A DNA stretch of 36,581 nt from EX4572-165 sp964581795. GTDB lineage: Archaea > Thermoplasmatota > E2 > DHVEG-1. The notes under the pieces were generated by a model. It was not told the DNA's origin, ran no database searches, and saw nothing but the letters and a program-made list of their open reading frames with translations. The DNA is taken from contig CAZOPW010000013.1 of NCBI GenBank assembly GCA_964581795.1, positions 1 through 36,581 of the forward strand, in the 5' to 3' direction. A program made the translations under genes and the position numbers. Of the stretch, positions 15,266-23,710 are shown piece after piece. Within the stretch, counting starts at the first letter, position 1. Each line of letters opens with the position of its first letter.

Positions 15266-16035
15266 TTTGATTCCTCCTTTTCTTCTTCAGCATACCGATA
15301 CGTGAACAACGTTTTCCGATTCATAATCTCTTCAGCAGTTAAACCATATTCTTCTAACACATCAAGTTGTGCCCGTTCATGAGGATGGCTCACATAACCT
15401 CTACATGCTTCACACTCATTACCATGAGATGGGCAGATCGCTCCACAACCAGCTCTCGCGATTGGACCCATACAAAATTTTCCAATTGTGAATAAACACA
15501 CGTTTTCCTTCTTTTTACATTCCACACAAACAGGGTAATCTGGAATAGGTGGTTTTTTTCCATGAATCAATGCAACTAATACTTTGATAAATTCAGTTCG
15601 ATCAATTGGGCAGCCTGGAATTATATAATCAACTTTTACGACTTCATCAACGGCTTTATGACGTGGTTTTTCAAAAAACTCATTCTTTGCAAGGTCTTTT
15701 TGTTTTGCATCTGGATACACCTCCTTAAGATTCTCCTTAGGAGACCATTGATTACTTAATCGTTGTACTCCACCAAGATGAGCACAAGTTCCAAGTGCTA
15801 CAAGCGTTTTTGATTTCTTTCGAATTGCCTTCAATCGTTTTTCATCAATCGGTCGAGTTATTGATCCTTCAATGAATGCAATATCATAGTGATCTGCTTG
15901 TTCAGTCATGACCTCTCTAAATTCGACGACATCAACGACATCAGCAACATCAACAATCGTTTCCTCAAGATTAGCAACTTGTAATTGACATCCTTCACAA
16001 CTAGCGAAATCAAAAAAGGCTATTTTTGGTTTCAT
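15262..16035 (-). CDS. hydD: Group 3b NiFe hydrogenase small subunit, 257 aa
   Basis: This subunit binds 4Fe-4S clusters that connect the NiFe site to the diaphorase part. Proximal-cluster ligands are in FASCEGCQLQ (C13, C16), ALGTCAHLGGV and IIPGCPIDRTEF. Further cysteines for the other clusters lie in VCVECKKKENVC and the dense C-terminal segment FCMGPIARAGCGAICPSHG ... ECEACRG. Length and motif order match the Thermococcus delta subunit. It lacks the twin-arginine signal of periplasmic hydrogenases, so the enzyme is cytoplasmic. It overlaps the gene before and the gene after by 4 nt each. Second gene of the operon. Confidence 0.93.
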   Translation of the reverse strand: MKPKIAFFDFASCEGCQLQVANLEETIVDVADVVDVVEFREVMTEQADHYDIAFIEGSITRPIDEKRLKAIRKKSKTLVALGTCAHLGGVQRLSNQWSPKENLKEVYPDAKQKDLAKNEFFEKPRHKAVDEVVKVDYIIPGCPIDRTEFIKVLVALIHGKKPPIPDYPVCVECKKKENVCLFTIGKFCMGPIARAGCGAICPSHGNECEACRGYVSHPHERAQLDVLEEYGLTAEEIMNRKTLFTYRYAEEEKEESK

Positions 16036-17960
16036 TCAAACGCCTCCGGTAAATCCTTGACTTCAGTATAATTAAACACAGGCCCATCTTTGCAAACGTA
16101 CAAATTATTAATCTGACAATGACCACATTTTCCAACCCCACATTTCATTCGTCTTTCCAAAGACACGATAATTCGTTCCTCTGGAACTCCCAAATCAAGT
16201 AGGATTTGAATACAGAATGGATACACCACAGGTGGACCAATAATCATACAATATGTGTTTTTTTGATCAAAATTTGCTTTTGGAATTAGTTTTGTGATTA
16301 ATCCGGTTTCTCCCTCCCAACATTCTCCTTCAGGACAATGATCTACGGTTCGTAAAACTTCAACATTTTCAATTTCCTGCCAGTTACGAATCTCATTATC
16401 AAATAATACTTCACAAGGTTCCCGACATCCGCAAAGAATAGTGATTTTTCCATAATCTTTTCTATTCTCATCATCAAGTACATGAGCAATGAGTGAACGT
16501 AGAGGAGGTAACCCTAAACCAGCGGCAATAAATAATAAATCTCTGCCTTTCAATTGTTCAAGATCGAATCCTTTTCCAAATGGTCCACGAACACCAATTT
16601 TATCTCCCTTTTTCATTTCATGAATTTTATTAGTGACCTCACCCACCCTTCGAATGACCAAATCAAAACGTTTTCTTTTAGGTGGTGAGGCAATAGAAAT
16701 TGGTGCTTCACCAACACCCATCAAGGATACTTCAACGAACTGCCCCGGATCATGATCAAGACTTCTACCGGAATCTAATTCAATTTGAAATAGTTTTTCC
16801 CGTTCAGTTAATTGTTCAACTTTTGTAATCGTTGCAGGGAAAGGACGATGCAATGAAATCGCCTTATCTTCATCAACTTTTATATTATCTAATGAAATCG
16901 ATTTTGGTTGTTTTTCTTTATCATGAACAAAACTTTCAGAAGTATCAAATACAAGATTCATGACTTTTACTGGATCAGCAATATCCGGGATGCATTGAGA
17001 TGAACAACGCCCGCAGCCAACACAAGCGGTAAAACCTAATCGATCTGGAAGATATTTTCCCTTCCTAAAAAACCGATGTCTATAACGGTCTTTAATATCT
17101 TCACGAAAAACTTCACCACCAGCTACTTCACTGAATTGTCGTAAGAGACACCCATCCCAAGTACGAACACGTTTAGTTTCCCCTTTTAAATCAATTTCAT
17201 CGTTGACATCATAACAAAAACAAGTTGGACAAACAAGAGTACATGTTCCACAAGCAAGACATTTATCAGATTGATCTTTCCATACTTTACTCGTATAGTT
17301 TTCATCAAGTAAACTATACCATTGTTTTGGTTCAATTTTCATTCCTCGTTTTGCCTTCCCTTGGGCAGCCGTTCTGACAGCGTTCACTTTCTGCTGTTCA
17401 ACATCACTTGCTTCTCGAACACGAGCAGCTTTACCTAGGAGATTTTCTCCTTTCTTAGTTCCAATTTCAATTGCGATTTTGTCCCCTAAATCAGTGAGAA
17501 ATAAATCATAACCGTTCTCAACTTGACCGGTGTTCATACTCCCAAAAAATGCTTTATCATGAATATTTAATACGTCAGATCCAATAATAATTGTGTTCTT
17601 TCTTCGATCTAAGTATGATTTTGATACTTCATCAGTACAATAATATGCATCCATTTGATTAATTGCTATGATATCATATGGGTGGACCCCAACAAGTATT
17701 AATGGTTTTTCTGGTTTTTCTTCTTTAATATCAAAAGGTGATGAAAGTGGACATTGCATTAATGTTTCATATTGTGGCATAAAATATTTTTTTGGCGGAA
17801 GGATTGTTGTATCATAATCCAATCGTAGGTCTTTATATGATTCTAATTCACCAAAGACGAATTTGTCTCCTTTTGATTTAACACCATGAACATCCATCGA
17901 TTCATCATTTATCAACGTGTCTATAAAATCATTAAAATCCTTTTTTGAAATAACTTTCAC
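16032..17960 (-). CDS. Fused hydrogenase beta-gamma subunit (HydB-HydG), 642 aa
   Basis: Two proteins that are separate in Thermococcales are joined here. Residues about 1-340 are the iron-sulfur beta subunit with CLACGTCTLVC (C234, C237, C240, C244) and CVGCGRCSSQC (C313, C316, C319, C323). After a hydrophilic linker (about 341-370), residues about 372-642 are the gamma diaphorase: FAD region DPGQFVEVSLMGVGEAPISI, nucleotide motif AAGLGLPPLRS, and the 2Fe-2S site MKCGVGKCGHCQINNLYVCK (C607, C612, C615, C623). It passes electrons between NAD(P)H and the NiFe subunits. The start is GTG at 17960 with AAAGGTG 5 nt upstream and TATA-type sequence at 17981-17992. First gene of the operon. Confidence 0.92.
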   Translation of the reverse strand: MKVISKKDFNDFIDTLINDESMDVHGVKSKGDKFVFGELESYKDLRLDYDTTILPPKKYFMPQYETLMQCPLSSPFDIKEEKPEKPLILVGVHPYDIIAINQMDAYYCTDEVSKSYLDRRKNTIIIGSDVLNIHDKAFFGSMNTGQVENGYDLFLTDLGDKIAIEIGTKKGENLLGKAARVREASDVEQQKVNAVRTAAQGKAKRGMKIEPKQWYSLLDENYTSKVWKDQSDKCLACGTCTLVCPTCFCYDVNDEIDLKGETKRVRTWDGCLLRQFSEVAGGEVFREDIKDRYRHRFFRKGKYLPDRLGFTACVGCGRCSSQCIPDIADPVKVMNLVFDTSESFVHDKEKQPKSISLDNIKVDEDKAISLHRPFPATITKVEQLTEREKLFQIELDSGRSLDHDPGQFVEVSLMGVGEAPISIASPPKRKRFDLVIRRVGEVTNKIHEMKKGDKIGVRGPFGKGFDLEQLKGRDLLFIAAGLGLPPLRSLIAHVLDDENRKDYGKITILCGCREPCEVLFDNEIRNWQEIENVEVLRTVDHCPEGECWEGETGLITKLIPKANFDQKNTYCMIIGPPVVYPFCIQILLDLGVPEERIIVSLERRMKCGVGKCGHCQINNLYVCKDGPVFNYTEVKDLPEAFE

Positions 17961-18418
17961 GTGAACACCTTTTTCCTTCGTTTATTTTATAATCTTTCTG
18001 CTTGCTGGGAGCAATCCTGATATTCGATTCCTCCATATAAGGATTACCAATTTGAATCCTAATACAGATTGATACAATAACGATATCAAAATACTCTTCA
18101 CCACTATTCTATAAGTTATATTATTTAAAATTTTACCTCGAATTTTGGGAATTTAAAAATGATTTTTTTATATTATATTTAAATGATTTGAACCAGAAAG
18201 ATCGATAATTTTTAATTAAAATATTTTTTGTTGATATATATCAATATTTTTAATACAATTAAAGTAAATTAGAAAAAAAGAACAACAAATAATTAATTTT
18301 CACATTTCAATAAATGTAATGCAAAAATGGAAAAATATCCTAGTTATACAAAAATAGCGAAAAATGTTTGAAAAATAATCGAAAAAATTTAAATGTGTTA
18401 AACAATATACGAAAATTC
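17961..18418. promoter_or_regulatory. Divergent control region between hydrogenase operon and Lrp regulator
   Basis: No gene is seen in this gap. Minus-strand TATA-type TTATAAAATAAA (17981-17992) serves the hydrogenase operon. Upstream of it, AGGATT (18040-18045) and AATCCT (18055-18060) form an inverted repeat with a 9-nt spacer, and ATCCTGATATTCGATTCCT (18014-18032) is a partial echo. The stretch 18110-18400 is extremely AT-rich; TTTAAATG near 18389-18396 could be the TATA box of a leaderless regulator transcript. An Lrp-type protein binding the repeats is the obvious candidate controller. Confidence 0.5.
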
Positions 18419-18904
18419 ATGGATGACATAGATAAACAGATTTTAAACATCTTACAAGAAAACGATAAAACACAATATCAACGAATTGCTAAACAACTCG
18501 ATCTTGGAGCAAGCACAGTCCACTACAGAATCAAAAAACTCATTCAAAACGGTATCATTACCAGTTTTTCAGCAATCATCGATCCAGAAAAAGTTGGCTA
18601 TTCTACAAGTGCAGTCATCGGACTCAATGTTGATCCTTTAAAAATGCATGATATTGCCCGACAACTAACTACATATGACGAAGTACAACTCGTTACCACC
18701 TCTTCAGGAGATCACGATATAATCATCAATATCCTAGCAAAAGATGGCAAACATCTCTGGCGATTCATCAACGAACACATCAAACCTATAGATGGTGTTG
18801 AAAAAAAGATTCATGTTTCAACATACTTAGACATCTATAAACGAACTAATATGATCAATCTTAAAACAGATGATGGACTAACTACTGATCGGGGTCCTGA
18901 ATAA
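18419..18904 (+). CDS. Lrp/AsnC-family transcription regulator, 161 aa
   Basis: An N-terminal helix-turn-helix (MDDIDKQILNILQENDKTQY, AKQLDLGASTVHYRIKKLIQ) is followed by a RAM ligand-binding domain (about 65-140) with the beta strands AVIGLNVDPLKMHDIARQL and VQLVTTSSGDHDIIINILAK. Lrp-type archaeal regulators form dimers and octamers and sense amino acids or central metabolites. ATG at 18419 gives the normal family start; a longer in-frame version from TTG at 18368 would add 17 Asn/Lys-rich residues and has no support. The gene is divergent from the hydrogenase operon and its end overlaps the malic enzyme gene by 23 nt on the opposite strand. Target genes are likely one or both neighbours. 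Confidence 0.9.
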   Translation: MDDIDKQILNILQENDKTQYQRIAKQLDLGASTVHYRIKKLIQNGIITSFSAIIDPEKVGYSTSAVIGLNVDPLKMHDIARQLTTYDEVQLVTTSSGDHDIIINILAKDGKHLWRFINEHIKPIDGVEKKIHVSTYLDIYKRTNMINLKTDDGLTTDRGPE

Positions 18905-20231
18905 ATCCAGTATCCATCATCATTTTTGTTTCATCTCTTGCTTTTTTAATGATAGTCATTGCGTGATCATAAAGGTCTTGTCTAGAAATTTTCTTCCTTG
19001 CAACACCTTCCTCTATCGCTTTCATACCAACAGCAACTGCTTCACGAGGAAATACCTCCCAAGAATCCATCGTGGGCACGATATGTGTTTTAGTAAGCCC
19101 TTCATCTTCTGCAGTTTTTGCAATTTCTGATGCTGCTGCAATACACATTTCATCAGTTATTGTTTCTGCACGAACATCCAAAGTGCCTCTAAAAATTCCT
19201 GGAAAACCCAAGGAATTATTGATTTGATTTGGAAAATCTGATCTACCGGTAGCAAAGATGGAAACACCAGCTTCTTCAGCTTCCCATGGCCAAATTTCGG
19301 GGATAGGATTTGCTGTTGCAAACACAATAGAATCATCAGCCATGGTTTCAACCCATTCCTTTTTGATCGTTCCAGGCCCAGGTTTACTTGCAGCAATACA
19401 AATATCAGCGCCAATAAAAGCATCCTCAATGGGGCCAGTTCGATTTTCACCATTTGAATTTACAGCCATCTCCCACTTCACAGGATTATATTCACGTTGT
19501 TCAGCTAAATCAGATCTAGTGGAATGAAGGATGCCTTTACTATCGGTCATAATAATATTTTTCTGATCAACTCCAGCTGCGATAAGTACTCGTGCAATTG
19601 CAATATTTGCAGCTCCAGCACCAACCATACAAAACAATGATTTAGACAATGGTTTTCCAACAAGTTTTAATGCATTTATCGCGCCAGCGGTAACGATAGT
19701 TGCCGTCCCTTGTTGATCATCATGCCATACAGGAATATCCATCTCTTTTCGTAACCTGTCCAAGATCTCAAAACATTTGGGTTTCGCAATATCTTCCAAA
19801 TTGATCCCACCGTAACTAGGTTTCAACCATTTTACCGCTTGAATAATCTCTTCAGTATCTTTAGTATCCAAACAAATTGGATGCGCATCTACTCCACCTA
19901 GATATTTAAACAATAACGATTTTCCCTCCATAACTGGAAGACCTGCTTCCGGACCAATATCTCCGAGTCCAAGAACACGTGTTCCATCACTTACCACCGC
20001 TATCGTATTCCATTTATTCGTATAATCATATACTTTCGACTGATCTTTATGAATAGCCTTACACGGCTCAGCAACACCTGGAGTATACCAAATACCAAAA
20101 TCATTAAAATCCTTTACTCGACACTTAGGTAAAACTTCAATCTTACCTTTGTAAAACGGATGTAATCTCATTGCATCTTTCCCAGGTTTTTTTGCTTTTT
20201 TCAATAAATCCTTCTTTGAAAGTTTCTCCAT
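18882..20231 (-). CDS. Malic enzyme (NAD(P)-dependent, decarboxylating), 449 aa
   Basis: The enzyme converts malate to pyruvate and CO2 while reducing NAD(P)+. Key residues are visible: catalytic tyrosine in IWYTPGVAEPC (Y49), catalytic lysine in PVMEGKSLLFK (K104), metal-binding INLEDIAKP (E146, D147) and VWHDDQQGTA, and the nucleotide loop VGAGAANIAIARVL in the second domain. The length fits the short prokaryotic form without a phosphotransacetylase extension. The Lys/Asp-rich end (KARDETKMMMDTGFIQDPDQ) overlaps the convergent Lrp gene by 23 nt. It supplies pyruvate to the ferredoxin oxidoreductase encoded nearby. Coenzyme preference cannot be read. Confidence 0.94.
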   Translation of the reverse strand: MEKLSKKDLLKKAKKPGKDAMRLHPFYKGKIEVLPKCRVKDFNDFGIWYTPGVAEPCKAIHKDQSKVYDYTNKWNTIAVVSDGTRVLGLGDIGPEAGLPVMEGKSLLFKYLGGVDAHPICLDTKDTEEIIQAVKWLKPSYGGINLEDIAKPKCFEILDRLRKEMDIPVWHDDQQGTATIVTAGAINALKLVGKPLSKSLFCMVGAGAANIAIARVLIAAGVDQKNIIMTDSKGILHSTRSDLAEQREYNPVKWEMAVNSNGENRTGPIEDAFIGADICIAASKPGPGTIKKEWVETMADDSIVFATANPIPEIWPWEAEEAGVSIFATGRSDFPNQINNSLGFPGIFRGTLDVRAETITDEMCIAAASEIAKTAEDEGLTKTHIVPTMDSWEVFPREAVAVGMKAIEEGVARKKISRQDLYDHAMTIIKKARDETKMMMDTGFIQDPDQ

Positions 20232-20358
20232 AACTAACCCCTACATGAATATGGTCCGGTATACGATTTTTCCTTTTTAGGATTTCGTTATCAATATGAG
20301 TACAAACCAAATCATTAAAAATAAGTTGCCCCCTAAAAACTGAAGGTGAAAGATATAA

Positions 20359-20655
20359 ATGATTTTAGCTCAAGTTAGTATTTCTCCACTTGGTTCTGAT
20401 GTAAGTGTAAGTAAATATGTCAAAAAAGTGCTACGTATTTTAGAAAAGGAACCAGTGACTTGCCATACAAATGCTATGGCAACCGTTCTTGAAGCAGAAA
20501 CAACTGATCAGCTATTTTCCGCGGTACAACATGCTCATGATGCTTTAATCCATGAACCTGGTGTAAAACGTGTGATTACTGAATTAAAAATCGATCATCG
20601 TACGGATAAAGAAGCAACTTTTGAATCAAAAGTAAAGAGAGTAATCTCAGAATAA
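20359..20655 (+). CDS. MTH1187/YkoF-type thiamine-binding protein, 98 aa
   Basis: The 98 residues match the small ferredoxin-like MTH1187 family: MILAQVSISPLGSDVSVSKY at the start, CHTNAMATVLEAETTDQLFS in the middle and the end GVKRVITELKIDHRTDKE. Structures of the family show tetramers, and related YkoF binds thiamine. The gene is preceded by AAGGTGA (20342-20348) at 10 nt. It stands before the 2-oxoacid:ferredoxin oxidoreductase operon, whose beta subunit needs thiamine diphosphate, so a role in thiamine handling fits. I see no thiamine-riboswitch motif upstream. Confidence 0.85.
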   Translation: MILAQVSISPLGSDVSVSKYVKKVLRILEKEPVTCHTNAMATVLEAETTDQLFSAVQHAHDALIHEPGVKRVITELKIDHRTDKEATFESKVKRVISE

Positions 20656-20726
20656 AAGATGTTAAGGTAATTGTTCAAAACTATTATATGTATAATCCAT
20701 ATTCCCCTTGACGGGAGTGTAATATT

Positions 20727-21302
20727 ATGGCTCTAGATGACATAGTTGAAATTGTTTTTCATGGGCGAGGCGGACAAGGATCTGTAACCGCTGCAAATCT
20801 ACTTGTCGCTGCTGCATTAAAAGATGGAAATAAAGGTTTACAGGCTTTTCCTGTATTTGGCGCTGAAAGACGAGGAGCGCCAGTTCGAGCCTTTGCACGA
20901 ATCTCTGAACGGGAGATTCATTTGCGAAGTGAAATTTACGAACCAGATATTGTCATCGTACAAGATGAAAGTATCATGGATCTCGTTAATGTACTCAAAG
21001 GAATGAAAAAAGATGGAAAAATCCTGATTAACACGCAGAAATCCCCAGATGAATTTGATTTTAAAGAAACTAAAAATATTGCTACTGTTGATGCGACAGG
21101 TATCGCCATCAAATATGACATTGTCGTTGGGGGTATACCTGTAGTGAACACACCAATTTTAGGAGCAGTCCCAAAAGTATTAGACAAAGTGACTCTTCCC
21201 TCAATACAACAAGCAATTCGAGAAAAATGGAAAGGGGAAAGTGGTGAAAAAAACGTGAAAGCAACTGCTGATGCGTATGATATCGTGGAGGTGAGCTTTT
21301 GA
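20727..21302 (+). CDS. porG: 2-oxoacid (pyruvate):ferredoxin oxidoreductase gamma subunit, 191 aa
   Basis: Domain III of the pyruvate:ferredoxin oxidoreductase superfamily: IVFHGRGGQGSVTAANLLVA at the N-terminus, then FPVFGAERRGAPVRAFARIS and the C-terminal VVNTPILGAVPKVLDKVTL. It supports CoA binding in the heterotetramer. It is the first of four overlapping genes in the order gamma-delta-alpha-beta, as in Thermococcales and methanogens. The ATG has CGGGAGTG upstream and a TATA-like ATTATATGTA near 20683-20692. Pyruvate is the likeliest substrate given malic enzyme nearby, but branched-chain 2-oxoacid forms share the layout. Confidence 0.92.
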   Translation: MALDDIVEIVFHGRGGQGSVTAANLLVAAALKDGNKGLQAFPVFGAERRGAPVRAFARISEREIHLRSEIYEPDIVIVQDESIMDLVNVLKGMKKDGKILINTQKSPDEFDFKETKNIATVDATGIAIKYDIVVGGIPVVNTPILGAVPKVLDKVTLPSIQQAIREKWKGESGEKNVKATADAYDIVEVSF

Positions 21303-21580
21303 AAAAAAGTAAGAAATATGAAGTCGTTTCCAGCATCTCTTATCCGAAGGAAGGAGCAATGGGAAAAACAGGAAGTTGGCGTGTTTTTAGACCACTGCTA
21401 GAGAAAGCAAAATGTGTAAAATGTTTACGATGCTGGATTTTTTGCCCTGAAGGAGCCATTAAACGAAAAAAGGATGATACTGTTGAAATTAATTATGATT
21501 ATTGCAAAGGATGTGGTGTCTGTGCAGAACAATGTCCCACAAAAGCTATTAAGATGAAACGGGAGGGAAAGAAGAAATGA
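21299..21580 (+). CDS. porD: 2-oxoacid (pyruvate):ferredoxin oxidoreductase delta subunit, 93 aa
   Basis: A two-cluster ferredoxin: CVKCLRCWIFC (C39, C42, C45, C49) and CKGCGVCAEQC (C69, C72, C75, C79). It carries electrons from the thiamine site to external ferredoxin. The conserved lead-in PKEGAMGKTGSWRVFRP is typical of archaeal PorD/VorD. The start is TTG at 21299, overlapping the stop of the gamma gene (TTGA); GGAGGTG (21287-21293) lies 5 nt before it, so this rare start is well supported. Translationally coupled to both neighbours. Confidence 0.93.
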   Translation: MKKSKKYEVVSSISYPKEGAMGKTGSWRVFRPLLEKAKCVKCLRCWIFCPEGAIKRKKDDTVEINYDYCKGCGVCAEQCPTKAIKMKREGKKK

Positions 21581-22740
21581 GTGAAATAATGATTGATACC
21601 GGTAATTACATAGCTGCAAAAGCAGCAATTATGGCTAAACCTGACGTAGTGGCTGCTTATCCAATAACTCCACAAACAACACTTGTCGAAGGTATCGCAA
21701 ATTACGTTGCATCTGGTGAGTTTAAAGGAGATTATATCTGTGTGGAAAGTGAACATTCGGCTATGTCAGCTTGTATCGGAGCAAGTGAAGCAGGATCCCG
21801 AACGTTTACTGCAACATCCTCTCATGGGTTATTATTGATGCATGAGATGCTCCATTGGGCTGCATTAGCGCGGCTTCCAATCGTTATGTGTAATATTAAC
21901 CGTGTTATTGGACCCGGTTGGAATATCTGGACAGATGAAAACGATGCAATTTCTCAACGAGATACCGGATGGATTCAATTTTTTGCAAGTAGTACTCAAG
22001 AAATTTATGATACCCTTATTCAAGCCTTTAAACTCGCTGAACGATCTGATATACTTCTTCCAGTGATGATTAGTCATAACGCTTTCATCTTATCACATAC
22101 ATCTATGCCTGCTGAGATTCCAACTCAAAAAGAAATAGATGATTTTCTTCCACCATATAAACCAACTTGGAAACTTGATGTGGATAATCCAACAACCCAG
22201 GGGAATATCATAGGAACAGAGCATTATGAAAAAATTAGAAAAGCAATGCAAGAAGCACAAGTAAACGCAAAAAAAATCATTCCGTCTATTGCAAAAGAAT
22301 GGAAGGAAACATTTGGTCGAACACATGGTGGCTTACTTGAGTATTATCATTGTGACGATGCTGAATACATTCTTATTGCTATGGGTGCGATTGGTGCGGA
22401 AAGCAAAGAAGCAATCAATAATCTTAGAAGTGAAGGATTAAAGATTGGTCTTGCAAGATTACGAGTGTTTCGACCATTCCCAAATGAAGAGATAATCAAA
22501 TTAAGCAAAAAAGCTGAGCTTATCGTCATCGATCGGAATATTTCTGTTGGTTCAGGGGGAGCTGTGTTCAATGAGATTAAAGCTGCATTGTATGGTGAAT
22601 CTGATGGAAAAGTGACTGGATTTATTGCTGGTCTTGGTGGAAAAGACGTTCCTTATGGCGATGTAGAAAAGATGTGTAAGAAAGCGATCAAGGGAAAAGC
22701 AAAACAGCAAATATGGTATGGTTTCAAGGAGGAGGCATAA
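21577..22740 (+). CDS. porA: 2-oxoacid (pyruvate):ferredoxin oxidoreductase alpha subunit, 387 aa
   Basis: Domains I and II of the enzyme: GNYIAAKAAIMAKPDVVAAY, then PITPQTTLVEGIANY (substrate-side signature) and the conserved VESEHSAMSACIGASEAGSR. Family features continue with TATSSHGLLLMHEMLHWAA and the C-terminal transketolase-like ERSDILLPVMI and LARLRVFRPFPNEEI. It forms the thiamine-dependent catalytic core with the beta subunit and makes acetyl-CoA, CO2 and reduced ferredoxin. The start overlaps the delta gene by 4 nt (ATGA). The stop is 3 nt before the beta gene. Confidence 0.94.
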   Translation: MSEIMIDTGNYIAAKAAIMAKPDVVAAYPITPQTTLVEGIANYVASGEFKGDYICVESEHSAMSACIGASEAGSRTFTATSSHGLLLMHEMLHWAALARLPIVMCNINRVIGPGWNIWTDENDAISQRDTGWIQFFASSTQEIYDTLIQAFKLAERSDILLPVMISHNAFILSHTSMPAEIPTQKEIDDFLPPYKPTWKLDVDNPTTQGNIIGTEHYEKIRKAMQEAQVNAKKIIPSIAKEWKETFGRTHGGLLEYYHCDDAEYILIAMGAIGAESKEAINNLRSEGLKIGLARLRVFRPFPNEEIIKLSKKAELIVIDRNISVGSGGAVFNEIKAALYGESDGKVTGFIAGLGGKDVPYGDVEKMCKKAIKGKAKQQIWYGFKEEA

Positions 22741-22743
22741 AAC

Positions 22744-23649
22744 ATGGCATTGAAGGATTTACCTATTGAAGAACATGTTATTCAAGGAAATGCGGCATGC
22801 CCAGGATGCCCTGCAACACTCGGCCTTCGTATTGTGTTAAAAGCTCTTGGGAAGAAAACAATAATGGTTGTTCCCGCTTGTTGCACAGCAGTTATTCAAA
22901 GCTTGTATCCGTATACTTCCTTTGACATTCCAATTATGAACATTGCGTTTGAAGCAGCTGCTGCTGGTGCATCTGGTGTGGAAGCGGCACTTCGAAAACA
23001 AGGAAAAGAAGATATTAACGTACTGGCTTGGGCTGGTGATGGAGGAACGTATGATATTGGTCTTCAAGCATTATCTGGTGCCATTGAACGAGGAACGAAT
23101 TTCATTTATGTTTGTTATAACAATCAGATTTATTCAAATACAGGTATTCAACGAAGTGGTGCGACACCAATGTCTGCTTGGACTACTACCACGGTTGCTG
23201 GAAAAACAGAGTTTCAAAAAGAAATGGGTGAAATTATTCAAGCACATCATCCACCATATGCAGCGCAATCAGCAGTCAGTGAACCAGAGGACTTGTATAA
23301 AAAAGTGGAAAAAGCTAAATCCATTAAAGGACCAAAATACATTGAAATCCTTGCACCGTGTCCACCTGGTTGGCGATTTAGTATGAATAAAACAGTAAGT
23401 ATGGGAAAACTTGCGATTGAAACTGGTGCATGGACATTATGGGAATATGAAAATGATGATGTCGTGTTTAATGGAAAAAGTAAGTTACTTCTCGAAGAGA
23501 AAATTGAACCAAAACCGATTGAGGAATGGTTAAAGTATCAAGGAAGATTCGAACATCTCTTTGTTCCAAAGCGAAATGAAAAAATGTTACAACGAATTCA
23601 AGAGCATACAGATGCTCAGTGGAAACGATATCGAAAAAAATACTTATAA
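22744..23649 (+). CDS. porB: 2-oxoacid (pyruvate):ferredoxin oxidoreductase beta subunit, 301 aa
   Basis: The thiamine-diphosphate subunit. Ligands of the proximal 4Fe-4S cluster lie in ACPGCPATLGLR (C19, C22), ACCTAV (C46 or C47) and LAPCPPGW (C206). The thiamine motif runs AGDGGTYDIG to CYNNQIYSNTG (GDGG 98-101, NN 126-127). QIYSNTGIQRSGATPMSAWT is close to archaeal pyruvate and 2-oxoisovalerate enzymes. GGAGGAGG inside the alpha gene end serves as its ribosome site. Last gene of the operon; the next gene starts 61 nt on with its own GGAGGCG. Confidence 0.94.
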   Translation: MALKDLPIEEHVIQGNAACPGCPATLGLRIVLKALGKKTIMVVPACCTAVIQSLYPYTSFDIPIMNIAFEAAAAGASGVEAALRKQGKEDINVLAWAGDGGTYDIGLQALSGAIERGTNFIYVCYNNQIYSNTGIQRSGATPMSAWTTTTVAGKTEFQKEMGEIIQAHHPPYAAQSAVSEPEDLYKKVEKAKSIKGPKYIEILAPCPPGWRFSMNKTVSMGKLAIETGAWTLWEYENDDVVFNGKSKLLLEEKIEPKPIEEWLKYQGRFEHLFVPKRNEKMLQRIQEHTDAQWKRYRKKYL

Positions 23650-23710
23650 GTGAACAGTATTAATCGATTTGATACTATGGAGTGTGAGAATAACGTGGAG
23701 GCGATAGCAC

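Noticed and set aside
13952..17960. F420-reducing (group 3a) or heterodisulfide-linked (group 3c) hydrogenase
   Set aside because: The partners are HydB- and HydG-type subunits with NAD(P)-binding and FAD motifs, as in group 3b; no FrhB- or MvhD-like gene is present.
18368..18418. TTG at 18368 as the start of the Lrp-type regulator
   Set aside because: The extra 17 residues are Asn/Lys-rich, there is no ribosome site, and the family start MDDIDKQIL coincides with ATG at 18419.
20232..20358. Thiamine riboswitch upstream of the MTH1187-type gene
   Set aside because: The CUGAGA and ACCUGA core motifs of the TPP element are absent; the leader holds only a simple ribosome site.
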